Positions 7,995-16,873 of a DNA stretch of 36,620 bases are shown here, one piece after another. A program made the translations under genes and the position numbers. A model generated the notes under the pieces. The model made no database searches. It saw only the letters and a program-made list of their open reading frames with translations, and was not told the DNA's origin. Position 1 is the first letter of the stretch; each line of letters begins with the position of its first letter. Origin of the DNA: a bacterium (lineage in GTDB: Bacteria > Auribacterota > UBA3054); contig JAFYXV010000006.1 of NCBI GenBank assembly GCA_017557885.1, positions 1 to 36,620 of the forward strand, written 5' to 3'.

Positions 7995-9239
7995 ATGCGA
8001 CCCCATCTGTTTTCCCTGCTCGGACTCCTTTTGGTCACGGCGGCGCTTTTTTACAGAGTGCTGCTGCCCCTCTCCCCTGTCGTCGCCAGCGACTCCCCTT
8101 ACCACCAGATCGTAAGGAAAGCCCAGATCGCCGCCAAGCCCGGCGGTGTGATGTGGTCGGAGGACGGTTATCTCGGCAACGGCCACAGCGCCAACTATGA
8201 GCTATATTCGCCCATCAGGCGCTTCGTCCCTTTCAAGTACTACAACACCGTGCTCTTTCCCCTGTGCGTCTTCTTGGCGGGGCTGGGGCTTTACGCCTTC
8301 CTTTGCGTCATAGGCCTGAAGTCCAAGTCCGCCTTCGTGGGAGCCTTGGCGCTTATCCTGTCGGGACACTTCATAACCTGCGTTTTTTCCGGGCACGCCG
8401 GGACCTTCATGATGTGGGCGGTCTTCATGTGGGATCTCTTCGCCCTGACCTGCGCCGTAAAATTCCGCTCGATAATCGCCATGGTCTGGGCCGGCCTTTT
8501 GTCGGCTCTCGTTTTGCGCTACCAGTTCGACATCGGCTTCCTGCTTCTTATAATCCTCTTCTTCTGGTTCCTTGTTCTCTTATGGAAGGAAAAAGAAAAA
8601 AAGCAGTTCGGGAAGCTTTTTATCGGAACGATTTTGTCCCTTATCGTTTTCTGCGCCTTCGGCGCCCACGCCTTCTTCTATGTTCTGGGGATCTCCAACG
8701 ATTCCGCCAGCAACGCCGCGGTGACTGAAAGCGCGAAGGAAAGCAAACTGGAAAAATGGGACTGGGCCACCCAATGGTCCTTCCCCATGAGCGAAACAAG
8801 CTCCCTTTTGTTCCCGGGGATCTACGGCTGGGGCAACCAGGACGCCGAGGCGCCCTACTACGGCGCAATCGGCCGCTCCCTGAAGTGGCCCCAGGGCGGC
8901 ATCGAGAATTTCTCCATCAACACCCAGGGGGAAGGCGCCGCCATCCTTCTTCTGGCTCTGCTGGCGGTGTCGCTGCTCTTCTCTTCCTACAGGGAAAAGT
9001 GGTTCGTGATCTTCTGGCTTGCCGTGGCGATCGCGGGGCTCTTGTTCTCCTACGGCCGCTACTGCGACATATCGCCCGGAAGCGAGACGGGCTTCGGACC
9101 CTACAGGCTCTTTTATCTCTTGCCCAAGATGTCGGACATGCGCAACCCCATAAAGTTCCTCTATCCCTTTATGCTGGCCGCTTCCGTCCTCTGCGCCCTG
9201 GGCTTCAACACGCTTTGCAGGGAGGAGAAAAATGCCTGA
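7995..9239 (+). CDS. YfhO-like membrane protein, N-terminal half
   Basis: A polytopic membrane protein of 414 residues with about nine hydrophobic helices. It has the look of the N-terminal part of YfhO-family (GT-C-like) proteins: a first helix, an extracytoplasmic loop with D-S-P-Y-H, a GYLGNGHSANYELYSP segment, then successive helices and the conserved-looking RNPIKFLYPF near the end. A TTG at 7980 would start inside the upstream terminator's T-run, so ATG 7995 is preferred. The 3' end overlaps the next gene by 8 bp, and that gene resembles the C-terminal half of the same family. A role in moving or attaching lipid-linked sugars to cell-surface polymers is inferred from family and the neighbouring glycosyltransferase. 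Confidence 0.6.
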   Translation: MRPHLFSLLGLLLVTAALFYRVLLPLSPVVASDSPYHQIVRKAQIAAKPGGVMWSEDGYLGNGHSANYELYSPIRRFVPFKYYNTVLFPLCVFLAGLGLYAFLCVIGLKSKSAFVGALALILSGHFITCVFSGHAGTFMMWAVFMWDLFALTCAVKFRSIIAMVWAGLLSALVLRYQFDIGFLLLIILFFWFLVLLWKEKEKKQFGKLFIGTILSLIVFCAFGAHAFFYVLGISNDSASNAAVTESAKESKLEKWDWATQWSFPMSETSSLLFPGIYGWGNQDAEAPYYGAIGRSLKWPQGGIENFSINTQGEGAAILLLALLAVSLLFSSYREKWFVIFWLAVAIAGLLFSYGRYCDISPGSETGFGPYRLFYLLPKMSDMRNPIKFLYPFMLAASVLCALGFNTLCREEKNA

Positions 9240-10515
9240 GAAATTGAAAACGCTTTTCACTTCCCTGAATTTGGGCGAAAAGCTCTTCGCCCTGTCTTTC
9301 CTTGTTTTGATCCTCTGGGGGCTCTTTTTATTGGCGCCGGTAGTGACCGGCGGCTTCTCCGCTTCCATAAACAGGCAAAAAGTCGAAGGCCTCCGGAACC
9401 ATCCCGCTTTGCAGAGCGAGATTGCCGCGCTCCTTAGAAGAGGCACTCCGCAGTCCGTCATCGACAAGCAGCTTTCCGCCATGGCCGCGGAGCAGACAAG
9501 CGCCTGCACCCTTCAGCGGGAAAAAGCCATCCTCTGGGGCCTGGCGGCCCTGGTGATAGTCGGCTTGGCCATACTGACGCTCATAGTAAAAAAAGACCTT
9601 CCCAAGGACAAGCGGAATCTGCTGTTGGGAGCGATCATTACCGTGATGCTCATCCAGGGCTTCACCATGGCCGTCCGCTACATCGAGCCCGATCCCCGGG
9701 ATCTCTCCTGCCCGGACGGCATCAAGAAGCTCATGAAGCTGGACAAACTTTACCGCGTCCACGCCCTCAACAGAGCCCTCTACAACGCCTGGATCTCGGA
9801 ATACTTCCCGCTCTATGACATTCCCTGCATCGACGTGCCGGCGGATTCCCGTCCCAGCGTCTGGCGGCGGCTTTTCTTCTACGATCCCAGCTTCTCCCTC
9901 CCGAGGCGCCTGTTATACGCCAACGTGCGCTATGTCCTGGCTTCGTCGGAAGAGCTGGACATGCTCTCAAGACAGGGCATGCCCCTGAAAAAGATCGGCA
10001 ACTTCAACTATCAGGGCCAGCGCCAGACCATCGGGGAGCTACAGAATACTCTGCCCCGCTTCTTCGCGCCGCAGAGCATGGTCTCCCTTCCCAAGCTGGA
10101 GGAAGCCCAGGCCTTCATGAACGATCCCAAGGTCGATCCCAGAGCCGTCAGCGTTTTGCATTCGGAAAAAACCTTCCCCAGGGGCGAGGGCACCAACATT
10201 GTCACGCTTGTAAATTTCAGCCCGGAAAAAGTCGAGCTGAAAGCGAATTTCAGCTTCCCGGGCTGCGTCGTTCTGGCCTGCGAGCCCCTTAGCGGCTGGT
10301 ACGCCCTGGTGGACGGAGAAAAGCAAACAGCGGAGCGCTGCAACCTGATGCAGCAGGCCGCTTTCGTCCCCGCAGGCGAGCATCTCGTCACCTTCGTTTA
10401 CGATAAACGCGACCTGAGCTCCGTAGTCTGCGACATCATGCACGTAGTCTTCCTGCCCCTTTTCGCGGTATTCACTTTAGTCGTTCTCTTTTTGAAAAAG
10501 AAAAATGCCCAATAA
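9232..10515 (+). CDS. YfhO-like membrane protein, C-terminal half
   Basis: This 427-residue protein has three N-terminal hydrophobic segments (about 15-35, 98-118, 125-145), a large soluble domain and a final helix with a basic tail (LFLKKKNAQ). The soluble part resembles the C-terminal region of YfhO proteins: VRYVLASSEE, LPRFFAP, VTLVNFSPEKVEL, SGWYALVDGE and FVPAGEHLVTFVY. A strong Shine-Dalgarno (ggaggag, 9221-9227) inside the previous gene serves its ATG, so coupled translation as a separate chain is plausible. Together with the upstream gene it would make one protein of about 840 residues, the usual YfhO size. It overlaps the downstream glycosyltransferase gene by 11 bp. Confidence 0.6.
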   Translation: MPEKLKTLFTSLNLGEKLFALSFLVLILWGLFLLAPVVTGGFSASINRQKVEGLRNHPALQSEIAALLRRGTPQSVIDKQLSAMAAEQTSACTLQREKAILWGLAALVIVGLAILTLIVKKDLPKDKRNLLLGAIITVMLIQGFTMAVRYIEPDPRDLSCPDGIKKLMKLDKLYRVHALNRALYNAWISEYFPLYDIPCIDVPADSRPSVWRRLFFYDPSFSLPRRLLYANVRYVLASSEELDMLSRQGMPLKKIGNFNYQGQRQTIGELQNTLPRFFAPQSMVSLPKLEEAQAFMNDPKVDPRAVSVLHSEKTFPRGEGTNIVTLVNFSPEKVELKANFSFPGCVVLACEPLSGWYALVDGEKQTAERCNLMQQAAFVPAGEHLVTFVYDKRDLSSVVCDIMHVVFLPLFAVFTLVVLFLKKKNAQ

Positions 10516-11731
10516 AAGGCTTTTGATAGTCTCCTTCATTTTTCCGCCTCAGCTTCTGGCGCGTTCGCTTCAGCTTTTGAAGACCGCCAACGCCCTTGCG
10601 AAGCTGGGCTGGGACATCACGGTCTATACCGCGGACTACCGGCTTTTGAAATACAAATGCGACGAGAGCCTTCTTGAAAAGCTGGATCCTTCGGTGAAGA
10701 TCATCCCCGGCTACACCTTCGAGAACTGGCTTCTGGCCAACCTGACCGCCAGCCTTTCCCTGGGCATGCCGGACGACAAATACCTCTGGAGATACCGGGG
10801 CGAAAAATATCTGAAGGAATTCCTCAAAACGGAAAAATTCGACGCCCTGGCTTCCTTCGGGCTGCAGTGGTCCTCCCACCTTCTGGCCGAAGAAGTCAAG
10901 AAATTCACGAATCTGCCCTGGCTGGCCCATTTCAGCGACCCTTGGGTGGAGAACGACTACCATCATAGAATCTGGCCCATAAGCGCCGTAAACCGCGCCC
11001 AGGAGCGTTCCGTGGCCGCTCTGGCGGACCGCCTCTGCTTCACCACGGAAAAAACGCAAGAACTGGTCCTGAAAAAATATCCTCCCGAGATCCAAAAGAA
11101 AGGCATGAGCGTCCCCCACTGCTTCGCTCCCGAGCTTTATCCGGAAGCTGAGCCCTTTGAGGAGGGGCTGCATCTCGTCCACGTGGGCTCCTTCTACGGC
11201 AAGCACAATCCCGTCAATTTCCTCAAAGCCGTAAGCGCTTTTTTGGAAAAGCAGCCCCGCTTCAAAAAAATATTGCAGTGCCACTTCGTGGGCCTCGGCC
11301 AGGGAAAATACGGCTCCCTGGCGGAAGAGCTGGGCGTCGGGGAGAATCTTGAGTTCATCCCGAAGGTCCCCTACTTCGAGAGCCTGGGCTGGATGAAACG
11401 GGCCACGGCGCTATTTTCCATCGACGTGGTCAAGAATTCCCTTTTGTCCAAACTGCCGGACTACGTGGGCGCCGGAAGGCCGCTTTTCGCGATCTCCGAC
11501 GAAGGCAGCCCCACCTGGACCTACGTGGAGAAGCTGCACGGCCTGACGGCCCGGCAGTCCGACGTTGAGGACATCGCGGAGAAACTGGAGCGCCTCGCCC
11601 TCTCCTGGGAAAAGGACAGCGCTCTTACGGAATTCCGCTACAGCGTGGAGGAGGCTTCCTTCTTCGATTCCCTCAACACCACGAAACAGCTTTCCGAAGC
11701 CCTGGAAGAACTGACGCGAAAAGAAAGCTGA
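10505..11731 (+). CDS. GT4-type glycosyltransferase
   Basis: A 408-residue protein with the two-Rossmann layout of GT-B glycosyltransferases. The N-terminal domain starts RLLIVSFIFPPQ and contains AKLGWDITVYTA and HFSDPW. The C-terminal domain begins with LHVGSFYGKHNPVNFLKA (about 225) and has KLPDYVGAGRPLFAISDEGS, the usual donor-site region of GT4 enzymes. The acceptor and sugar cannot be told. The ATG overlaps the preceding membrane-protein gene, which suggests joint expression for surface polysaccharide or lipid-linked glycan assembly. A strong terminator follows. Confidence 0.78.
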   Translation: MPNKRLLIVSFIFPPQLLARSLQLLKTANALAKLGWDITVYTADYRLLKYKCDESLLEKLDPSVKIIPGYTFENWLLANLTASLSLGMPDDKYLWRYRGEKYLKEFLKTEKFDALASFGLQWSSHLLAEEVKKFTNLPWLAHFSDPWVENDYHHRIWPISAVNRAQERSVAALADRLCFTTEKTQELVLKKYPPEIQKKGMSVPHCFAPELYPEAEPFEEGLHLVHVGSFYGKHNPVNFLKAVSAFLEKQPRFKKILQCHFVGLGQGKYGSLAEELGVGENLEFIPKVPYFESLGWMKRATALFSIDVVKNSLLSKLPDYVGAGRPLFAISDEGSPTWTYVEKLHGLTARQSDVEDIAEKLERLALSWEKDSALTEFRYSVEEASFFDSLNTTKQLSEALEELTRKES

Positions 11732-11755
11732 ACAACAAAGGAAAGGCAAAAGCAA

Positions 11756-11790
11756 AACGCCGTCCGTTTTTTTGCGGACGGCGTTTTTTT
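11756..11790. terminator. Bidirectional terminator between convergent genes
   Basis: An 11-bp GC-rich stem (aacgccgtccg / cggacggcgtt) with an 8-nt T-rich loop has T-runs after it on the plus strand and As before it, so it can act both ways. It serves the glycosyltransferase gene (plus) and lies at the 3' end of the helicase gene (minus). Confidence 0.9.
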
Positions 11791-11791
11791 A

Positions 11792-13807
11792 TCATTCTTC
11801 CTCGTCTGTTTTGAAAAGCGCCTTGAGCCTGGCGAAGGCCATCTCCGTTTCCTCCTCCGTGGCTTCCTCCCTCTCGCTGTCGTCGTGGATCTCAAGCAGA
11901 TCGTCGTCGATCTCGCCGATGAAGCTGGAGGGTTCGCAGGCGATAGCCTGCCCGTAGCGGATCTTGTTGGCGGCGTAGCTTATGACAAGGTCTTCCTTGG
12001 CTCTTGTGATGGCCACGTAGAAGAGCCGGCGCTCCTCCTCCAGGTTGCCTTCCTGAACGGAGCGTTCGTGGGGCAGCACGCCGTCCTCCGCGCCCACCAG
12101 GAAAACGTAAGGAAATTCCAGCCCCTTGCTGGAGTGGATGGTCATCATCTTGACCTTCCTCCTGTCCTGCATCTCCTTGTCGCCGTCCTCCTCCTCGTCC
12201 TCTTCCTGCAGGTGCAGCTGCTGGAGATAATCGGACAGAGTGGTGTTGCTCCCCTTGCTCTCGTAATAGCGGATGCTGTCTATGAGGGCGCTGACGTTGC
12301 CAAGCCTGGACTGCCGCTCGCTGGTCTCCAGTTCCTTCAGCTCCTCCTCGTAGGCCAGATCTTCCCAAAGGTCTCCCACGAAACGGGCGAAATTCCCGGG
12401 CCGCATCAGGACTTTGTAGCGCTCGATGAGATCGTGGAACTCCTTCATGGCCTCCCTGGTCGGGGCTTTTATCTCGCCGCATTCCTCGATGTGTCCCAGG
12501 GCGGTGTAAAGGTCCCAGTTGTTTTTAGAGGCGAATGCGGAAAGCTTGCTGAGGCTGGTGGCGCCTATCTTGCGGGGCGGAACGTTGATGACGCGGTTGA
12601 TGGCCTCCTCGTCCTGCTGGTTCGTGAGAAGCTTGAGATAGCAGATGAAGTCCCGCATCTCCTTGCGGTCCATGAAACTCAAAGTTCCCTTCAAAACGTA
12701 GGGGATCCTGTTGCGGCGCAGCGCTTCCTCGAAGCGCAGGGCCTGGGTGTTCATGCGCATAAGGACGGCGCAGTCACCCCACTCCACGCCCTTGGCGTGA
12801 AGCGTGAACAGTTCGTCCGCCAGGATCTGCGCCTCCGTCTCCTCGTCCTCCGCGGCGTAAACTCTGATCTTGCGCCCGGCGTTCTTCGTGGTCCAGAGCT
12901 TCTTGCTTTTCCGGCGGCGGTTGTTTTTTATGACGCAGTTGGCGGCGTCCAGTATGGTCTGGGAGGAGCGGTAGTTCTCCTCCAGGCGTATGACCTTGGC
13001 CTCGGGAAAGGTCTTCTCGAAATCAAGGATGTTCCTGATCTGGGCCCCGCGCCAGCCGTAGATGGACTGATCGTCGTCCCCCACCACGCAGAGGTTGCGG
13101 CTCTCCTTGGTAAGCAGGCGCATGATCTCGAACTGGGCCTCGTTGGTGTCCTGGTATTCGTCCACCAGGCAGTAGCGGAAACGCCGGCGGTATTTTTCCA
13201 GGATATCCGGCCTTTCCTTCAATATGCGCAAAGGCAGATACAACAGGTCCTCGAAGTCCACGGCCCCGCATTTCTGCAGCGTCTCCCGGTAGTAGTCCCA
13301 GACATGCGTCACGGCCCAGTTGTCGTCCTCATCTTCGCATTCGGGATGGACCTTGTATTTCGCGTCCCTTGATCTCTGCATCTCCCAGAGGATCTTCTCC
13401 GGGTTGAATTTCTTGTCAGGCACCTTCAGCTGGCGCAAGCCTTTCCTTACCACGGAGAGCTGGTCGGCCTGGTCGTAGATGGTGAAGGCGGAGGGCAGGG
13501 AGAAATATTCCGCGTTCTCCCTCACTATGCGCAAGCCCAGGCTGTGGAAAGTTGAGATCTGCATGTCATAGGCCGCTTCGCCGGCCACCGCCCTTATCCT
13601 CTCCGCCATTTCCTTGGCCGCTTTGTTGGTGAAGGTCACCGCCAGGATGTTCGCGGCGGGGATACCCTTGTCCAGCATGTTGGCTATGCGGTAGGTGATG
13701 GTCCTGGTCTTCCCGGTGCCGGCGCCGGAAAGGACCAAGACCGGGCCTTCTATGGTCTCCGCCGCTTCCCGCTGCCTCGGGTTCAATTCCTCTAGGTCTA
13801 TGCTCAT
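11792..13807 (-). CDS. UvrD/PcrA-type superfamily 1 DNA helicase
   Basis: A 3'-5' SF1A helicase for repair and replication-fork maintenance. All motifs are intact: LNPRQREA (Q motif), GAGTGKT (Walker A, about 28-34), LVDEYQDTNEAQ (motif II), GDDDQSIYGWRGA (III), ENYRSSQTIL (IV), IHSSKGLEFPYVFLVG (V) and VAITRAKEDL (VI). The tail is short and acidic. Two in-frame ATGs exist, at 13816 and 13807. The second gives the usual MSIDLEELNP start, and a TATAAT box (13815-13820) overlaps the first ATG, so 13807 is preferred (671 residues). That spacing implies an almost leaderless mRNA. Exact assignment to UvrD, PcrA or Rep is not made. Confidence 0.9.
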   Translation of the reverse strand: MSIDLEELNPRQREAAETIEGPVLVLSGAGTGKTRTITYRIANMLDKGIPAANILAVTFTNKAAKEMAERIRAVAGEAAYDMQISTFHSLGLRIVRENAEYFSLPSAFTIYDQADQLSVVRKGLRQLKVPDKKFNPEKILWEMQRSRDAKYKVHPECEDEDDNWAVTHVWDYYRETLQKCGAVDFEDLLYLPLRILKERPDILEKYRRRFRYCLVDEYQDTNEAQFEIMRLLTKESRNLCVVGDDDQSIYGWRGAQIRNILDFEKTFPEAKVIRLEENYRSSQTILDAANCVIKNNRRRKSKKLWTTKNAGRKIRVYAAEDEETEAQILADELFTLHAKGVEWGDCAVLMRMNTQALRFEEALRRNRIPYVLKGTLSFMDRKEMRDFICYLKLLTNQQDEEAINRVINVPPRKIGATSLSKLSAFASKNNWDLYTALGHIEECGEIKAPTREAMKEFHDLIERYKVLMRPGNFARFVGDLWEDLAYEEELKELETSERQSRLGNVSALIDSIRYYESKGSNTTLSDYLQQLHLQEEDEEEDGDKEMQDRRKVKMMTIHSSKGLEFPYVFLVGAEDGVLPHERSVQEGNLEEERRLFYVAITRAKEDLVISYAANKIRYGQAIACEPSSFIGEIDDDLLEIHDDSEREEATEEETEMAFARLKALFKTDEEE

Positions 13808-13814
13808 AGGGAGC

Positions 13815-13820
13815 ATTATA
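13815..13820 (-). promoter_or_regulatory. -10 box of the helicase gene
   Basis: A perfect TATAAT on the minus strand ends 7 bp before the ATG at 13807. A possible TTGTCC -35 lies 19 bp upstream of it, longer than ideal. The predicted transcript would begin at or within a base or two of the start codon. Confidence 0.45.
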
Positions 13821-13908
13821 GCAAAAGGCCTCCGGGCCCGGACAAGTAAAGCGGGAGAACGGCTTTAGACACGCTGTCTTTACGGCCCCTTCCGAAAGCG
13901 CTTCCGCT

Positions 13909-13937
13909 TTGACAAAGATTCTGGCTTAGTGTAAAAT
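13909..13937 (+). promoter_or_regulatory. Sigma-70-type promoter of the tldD-tatC operon
   Basis: A perfect -35 TTGACA (13909-13914), a 17-bp spacer and -10 TAAAAT (13932-13937) form one of the clearest promoters in the window. Transcription should begin near 13943-13944, which coincides with the ATG of a small ORF that precedes tldD. Confidence 0.8.
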
Positions 13938-13942
13938 AAACA

Positions 13943-13987
13943 ATGGTATTCATCATTTTTAAACCCGCAGCGGCACCAACCATATGA
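13943..13987 (+). CDS. Putative leaderless 14-residue upstream ORF coupled to tldD
   Basis: An ATG lies 5 bp after the -10 box, at the predicted transcription start, and opens a 14-codon frame (MVFIIFKPAAAPTI). Its TGA overlaps the tldD ATG as ATGA (13984-13987). The tldD start has no Shine-Dalgarno of its own, so termination-reinitiation from this small ORF could supply ribosomes to tldD. Both the leaderless start and the coupling are inferred from spacing; the short frame could also be chance. Confidence 0.4.
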   Translation: MVFIIFKPAAAPTI

Positions 13988-15459
13988 ACAGCATTTATCT
14001 TCCCCTCCTCCAAGACCAGCTAACCCGCCTGAAAGCTGCCGGCGCCGAATACGCCGACGTACGCTTTCACGAATACGACGACAGCGAATCCCTCTTTTTC
14101 CTGCAGGGAGAATTGCGCAACTGCGAACAGTCGTCGAAATACGGCCTGGGCGTGCGAGTTTTGGTTGACGGCGCCTGGGGCTTCGCCTCGGCCTCCAACC
14201 TTAACGATCTGGACTCCGTCTTTCAAAAAGCCTTCCGCTCCGCCAAGGAAGCCGCCAAGTGCTGCGAAAGGCCGGTGGAACTGGCAAGCAGGGACGTTTT
14301 GCAAAACGTGCACTTCAAATCCCCCTGCCTCATCGACCCCTTCGACGTGCCCCTTAAGGAAAAAATAGAGTTTTTCAAGGAAGTGGACTCCGCGCTGCAA
14401 AAGGGCTTCGTGAAGCAGCGCTACGTCAGCTACGAATCCGAACACAGGCTTCTCCATTTCCTGGACAGCGAGGGTTCCTACGGCACCAGGGACATTCTGG
14501 ACATCTTCGCGGGAATGCGCGTCGTCGGCATCGACGAGGACGGCCTTTCCCAGGAGAGGACCTACAATCTGACCTTGGATCCCTTCGGCACCAGAGGCTG
14601 GGAGCTCATGCGCGATCCGAAGTGCTTCATAGAGCACGCTCCCAGGATCGTCTCCGAACTTGAGCAGGTCCTCCAGGCTCCCCTCTGCCCCAAAGACGTG
14701 CGCTCCGTCATACTGAAACCCGGCATCATGTTCCTGCAGACTCACGAGGTCGTGGGCCACGCCCTGGAGCTGGACCGCATTTTGGGCTACGAGCTCTCCT
14801 TCGCCGGCGGATCCTTCGTCACGCTGGACGACTTCGGGACGCTGCGCTACGGCTCCGACAAGATGAACGTAGCCGCGGACGCCACTCTACCCAATTCCCC
14901 GGGCAGCTTCGGCTTCGACGACGACGGCGTGCCCTGCCAGAACGTCACCCTCATCAAGGACGGCATACTGCAGAGCGCCCTCACTTCCAGGCAGACCGTC
15001 ACGGAAGCCAACTCCAAAGCCGGCCGCTTCATCTTCGAGAGATCCGGCGGCTCCAACAGAGCCATGGACTTCACCAGGCCTCCCATCGAGCGCATGACCA
15101 ACATCAACATCCTGCCGGGCTCCGACGGCACTTTGCAGGATATCATCAGGACCACTGAAAAAGGCATCATCATGGACGGCGACCGCTCCTGGTCCATCGG
15201 CTCCAACAGGGAGCAGTTCCACTTCGCCTGCGAGATAGGCTGGCTGGTGGAAAACGGCGCCGTAACAGGCATAGTCCGCAACCCCACCTACAGCAGCAAG
15301 ACGCTGCCCTTCTGGCGCTCCATGTCCGCCGTGGGAGACCGCTCCACCTGCGAACTGGTCCAGGTCGCCAACTGCGGAAAAGGCCTTCCCAGCCAGATAA
15401 TGCGGCTCGGCCACTGCGTTCCGGTCTGCCGTTTCGACAACGTACAAATAGGACTCTAA
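13984..15459 (+). CDS. tldD: TldD metalloprotease subunit
   Basis: TldD is the catalytic subunit of the TldD/TldE heterodimeric zinc protease, which trims modified peptides (microcin B17 and PQQ precursors, gyrase poisons in E. coli). The 491 residues are full length. The metal motif HExxxH is present (HEVVGH, 254-259), and the C-terminal GGSNRAMDF and YSSKTLPFW segments are family-like. Its partner gene tldE follows 19 bp downstream. The start has no Shine-Dalgarno and overlaps the stop of a small upstream ORF. No modified-peptide biosynthesis genes lie nearby, so its substrate here is unknown. Confidence 0.92.
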   Translation: MNSIYLPLLQDQLTRLKAAGAEYADVRFHEYDDSESLFFLQGELRNCEQSSKYGLGVRVLVDGAWGFASASNLNDLDSVFQKAFRSAKEAAKCCERPVELASRDVLQNVHFKSPCLIDPFDVPLKEKIEFFKEVDSALQKGFVKQRYVSYESEHRLLHFLDSEGSYGTRDILDIFAGMRVVGIDEDGLSQERTYNLTLDPFGTRGWELMRDPKCFIEHAPRIVSELEQVLQAPLCPKDVRSVILKPGIMFLQTHEVVGHALELDRILGYELSFAGGSFVTLDDFGTLRYGSDKMNVAADATLPNSPGSFGFDDDGVPCQNVTLIKDGILQSALTSRQTVTEANSKAGRFIFERSGGSNRAMDFTRPPIERMTNINILPGSDGTLQDIIRTTEKGIIMDGDRSWSIGSNREQFHFACEIGWLVENGAVTGIVRNPTYSSKTLPFWRSMSAVGDRSTCELVQVANCGKGLPSQIMRLGHCVPVCRFDNVQIGL

Positions 15460-15478
15460 TCTCCCCAAGGAGCAACTC

Positions 15479-16861
15479 ATGAAAGATATTTTTAACAAAG
15501 CCGCCTCAGAACTCCGCGATTTCGCGCGCGAACGCGGCATCGCCGCGGAATTCACCTTCCACCGCGGCCTTTCCAAGCTTGTCCGCTTCGCCAATTCCGG
15601 CGTCTCCTCCAACACCAGCGAAGACACCTTCTCCCTGGACGTGGACGTCACCCTGGGCCGCGCCAAAGGCTCTTTTTCCACCACCACCTCCCCCAGGGAT
15701 CTGGACAGAATGAAGATCGCGCTCCTCAGAGCCGCGGAGATCGCCAAATACGCCGTCCCAGTCAGCTTTGAAAGACGCATGCCCCTGCTTCCGGAAAGAC
15801 TTCCCGACGACGGCAACTTCGACAAGCGCATCGAGGAGATGACCACCATGGACGCCCTGGACCTGGTGGGCCAGGCCACGGACGATCTTTTGGAAGGCGG
15901 CCTTTCCCTGGCGGGCATGGTCTCCAGCGGCGCCATCTACGAAGCCAAGACCAACACCTTGAACAACAACATCCTCTACCACGCCATCGCCGACGCCAAC
16001 ATAGAGCTGGTCATCACCAACGACAAGGAGAAATGGGAAGTCCAGACCTCCCAGTCCGCCGTGAAATACAGCCAGTTCGCCCCGGAGAACATGCGGGAAG
16101 AGTTCGCGCTCCTCTTAAATCATTACAAGAACAGCGAGCGCATCAGCGTCCCCGTGGGAGAGTATGAAGTCGTCTTCGGCCGGGCCGCCATTTCTGATCT
16201 TCTGAACTACTTCCTCTGGATCGGCTTCAACGGCCGCAGCCTCCGCCACGACATGAGTTTCCTTAAAGAGGAGGACATTGGCAAGCAGGTCTTCAGCCCG
16301 CTGCTCTCGGTTTACGACGATCCCGGCTTCGCGGATACCTATCCCTACGCCTTCGACCTCAACGGCATGGAGAGGCAAAGCTTCCCCTTCATCAAGGAAG
16401 GCGTCTTCGAGAACTTCTTCTGGGGAAAAGAGACCTGCGAGGAATTCGGCGGAAAACCCACCGGCCACGACGTCCCCAGCATGAGCATCGTCATCTCCTC
16501 CGGCAACGAGCCCATAAACTCCCTCAAGGATCTTCTTGAGGCCCCCAGGGAGAAAGACATCCTCTACATCCCCTACATGCACTACATGGGCATCGTGAAC
16601 GCCGCCAAGGGCATCGTGACCGGCTCCACCCGCTTCGGCGCCCTCTACCTCAGGAAGGACGGCTCCGTAGCCGTTCCCTACAACTTCCGCCTCACCGCTT
16701 CGCTGAAAGATCTTTTCAGAAACGTCAAGTGGATCTCCCAGAGAAGAGCCGCCCTGAACCTGACCGGCCTCTACGGCAGAAGGCATCCGGAAGCGATGCT
16801 CTCACCGCGCTTCATGTGCGTGGAGAAAGTTCCCGTCACCCTCTCCAACACCTCGTTCTAA
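15479..16861 (+). CDS. tldE: TldE/PmbA protease subunit
   Basis: A 460-residue partner of TldD. It shares the TldD/PmbA fold but lacks the HExxxH motif, as is normal for the non-catalytic subunit. Family-like segments include TLGRAKGSFSTTTS, the central GFNGRSLRHDMSF and the C-terminal GIVTGSTRFGALYLRKDG. It sits 19 bp after tldD, with an AGGAG-like site before its ATG (caaggagcaactc), and 12 bp before tatA. The order tldD-tldE-tatA-tatC with short gaps indicates one operon. Confidence 0.9.
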   Translation: MKDIFNKAASELRDFARERGIAAEFTFHRGLSKLVRFANSGVSSNTSEDTFSLDVDVTLGRAKGSFSTTTSPRDLDRMKIALLRAAEIAKYAVPVSFERRMPLLPERLPDDGNFDKRIEEMTTMDALDLVGQATDDLLEGGLSLAGMVSSGAIYEAKTNTLNNNILYHAIADANIELVITNDKEKWEVQTSQSAVKYSQFAPENMREEFALLLNHYKNSERISVPVGEYEVVFGRAAISDLLNYFLWIGFNGRSLRHDMSFLKEEDIGKQVFSPLLSVYDDPGFADTYPYAFDLNGMERQSFPFIKEGVFENFFWGKETCEEFGGKPTGHDVPSMSIVISSGNEPINSLKDLLEAPREKDILYIPYMHYMGIVNAAKGIVTGSTRFGALYLRKDGSVAVPYNFRLTASLKDLFRNVKWISQRRAALNLTGLYGRRHPEAMLSPRFMCVEKVPVTLSNTSF

Positions 16862-16873
16862 GGAGACAAAAAT

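Noticed and set aside
9219-9236. Programmed frameshift joining the two YfhO-like genes
   Set aside because: The run GAG AAA AAT is not a canonical slippery heptamer, and the purine-rich stretch before it is better explained as the Shine-Dalgarno of the second gene.
11885-13372. 495-codon plus-strand open frame opposite the helicase gene
   Set aside because: All SF1 helicase motifs are on the minus strand; the plus frame has no recognisable domain.
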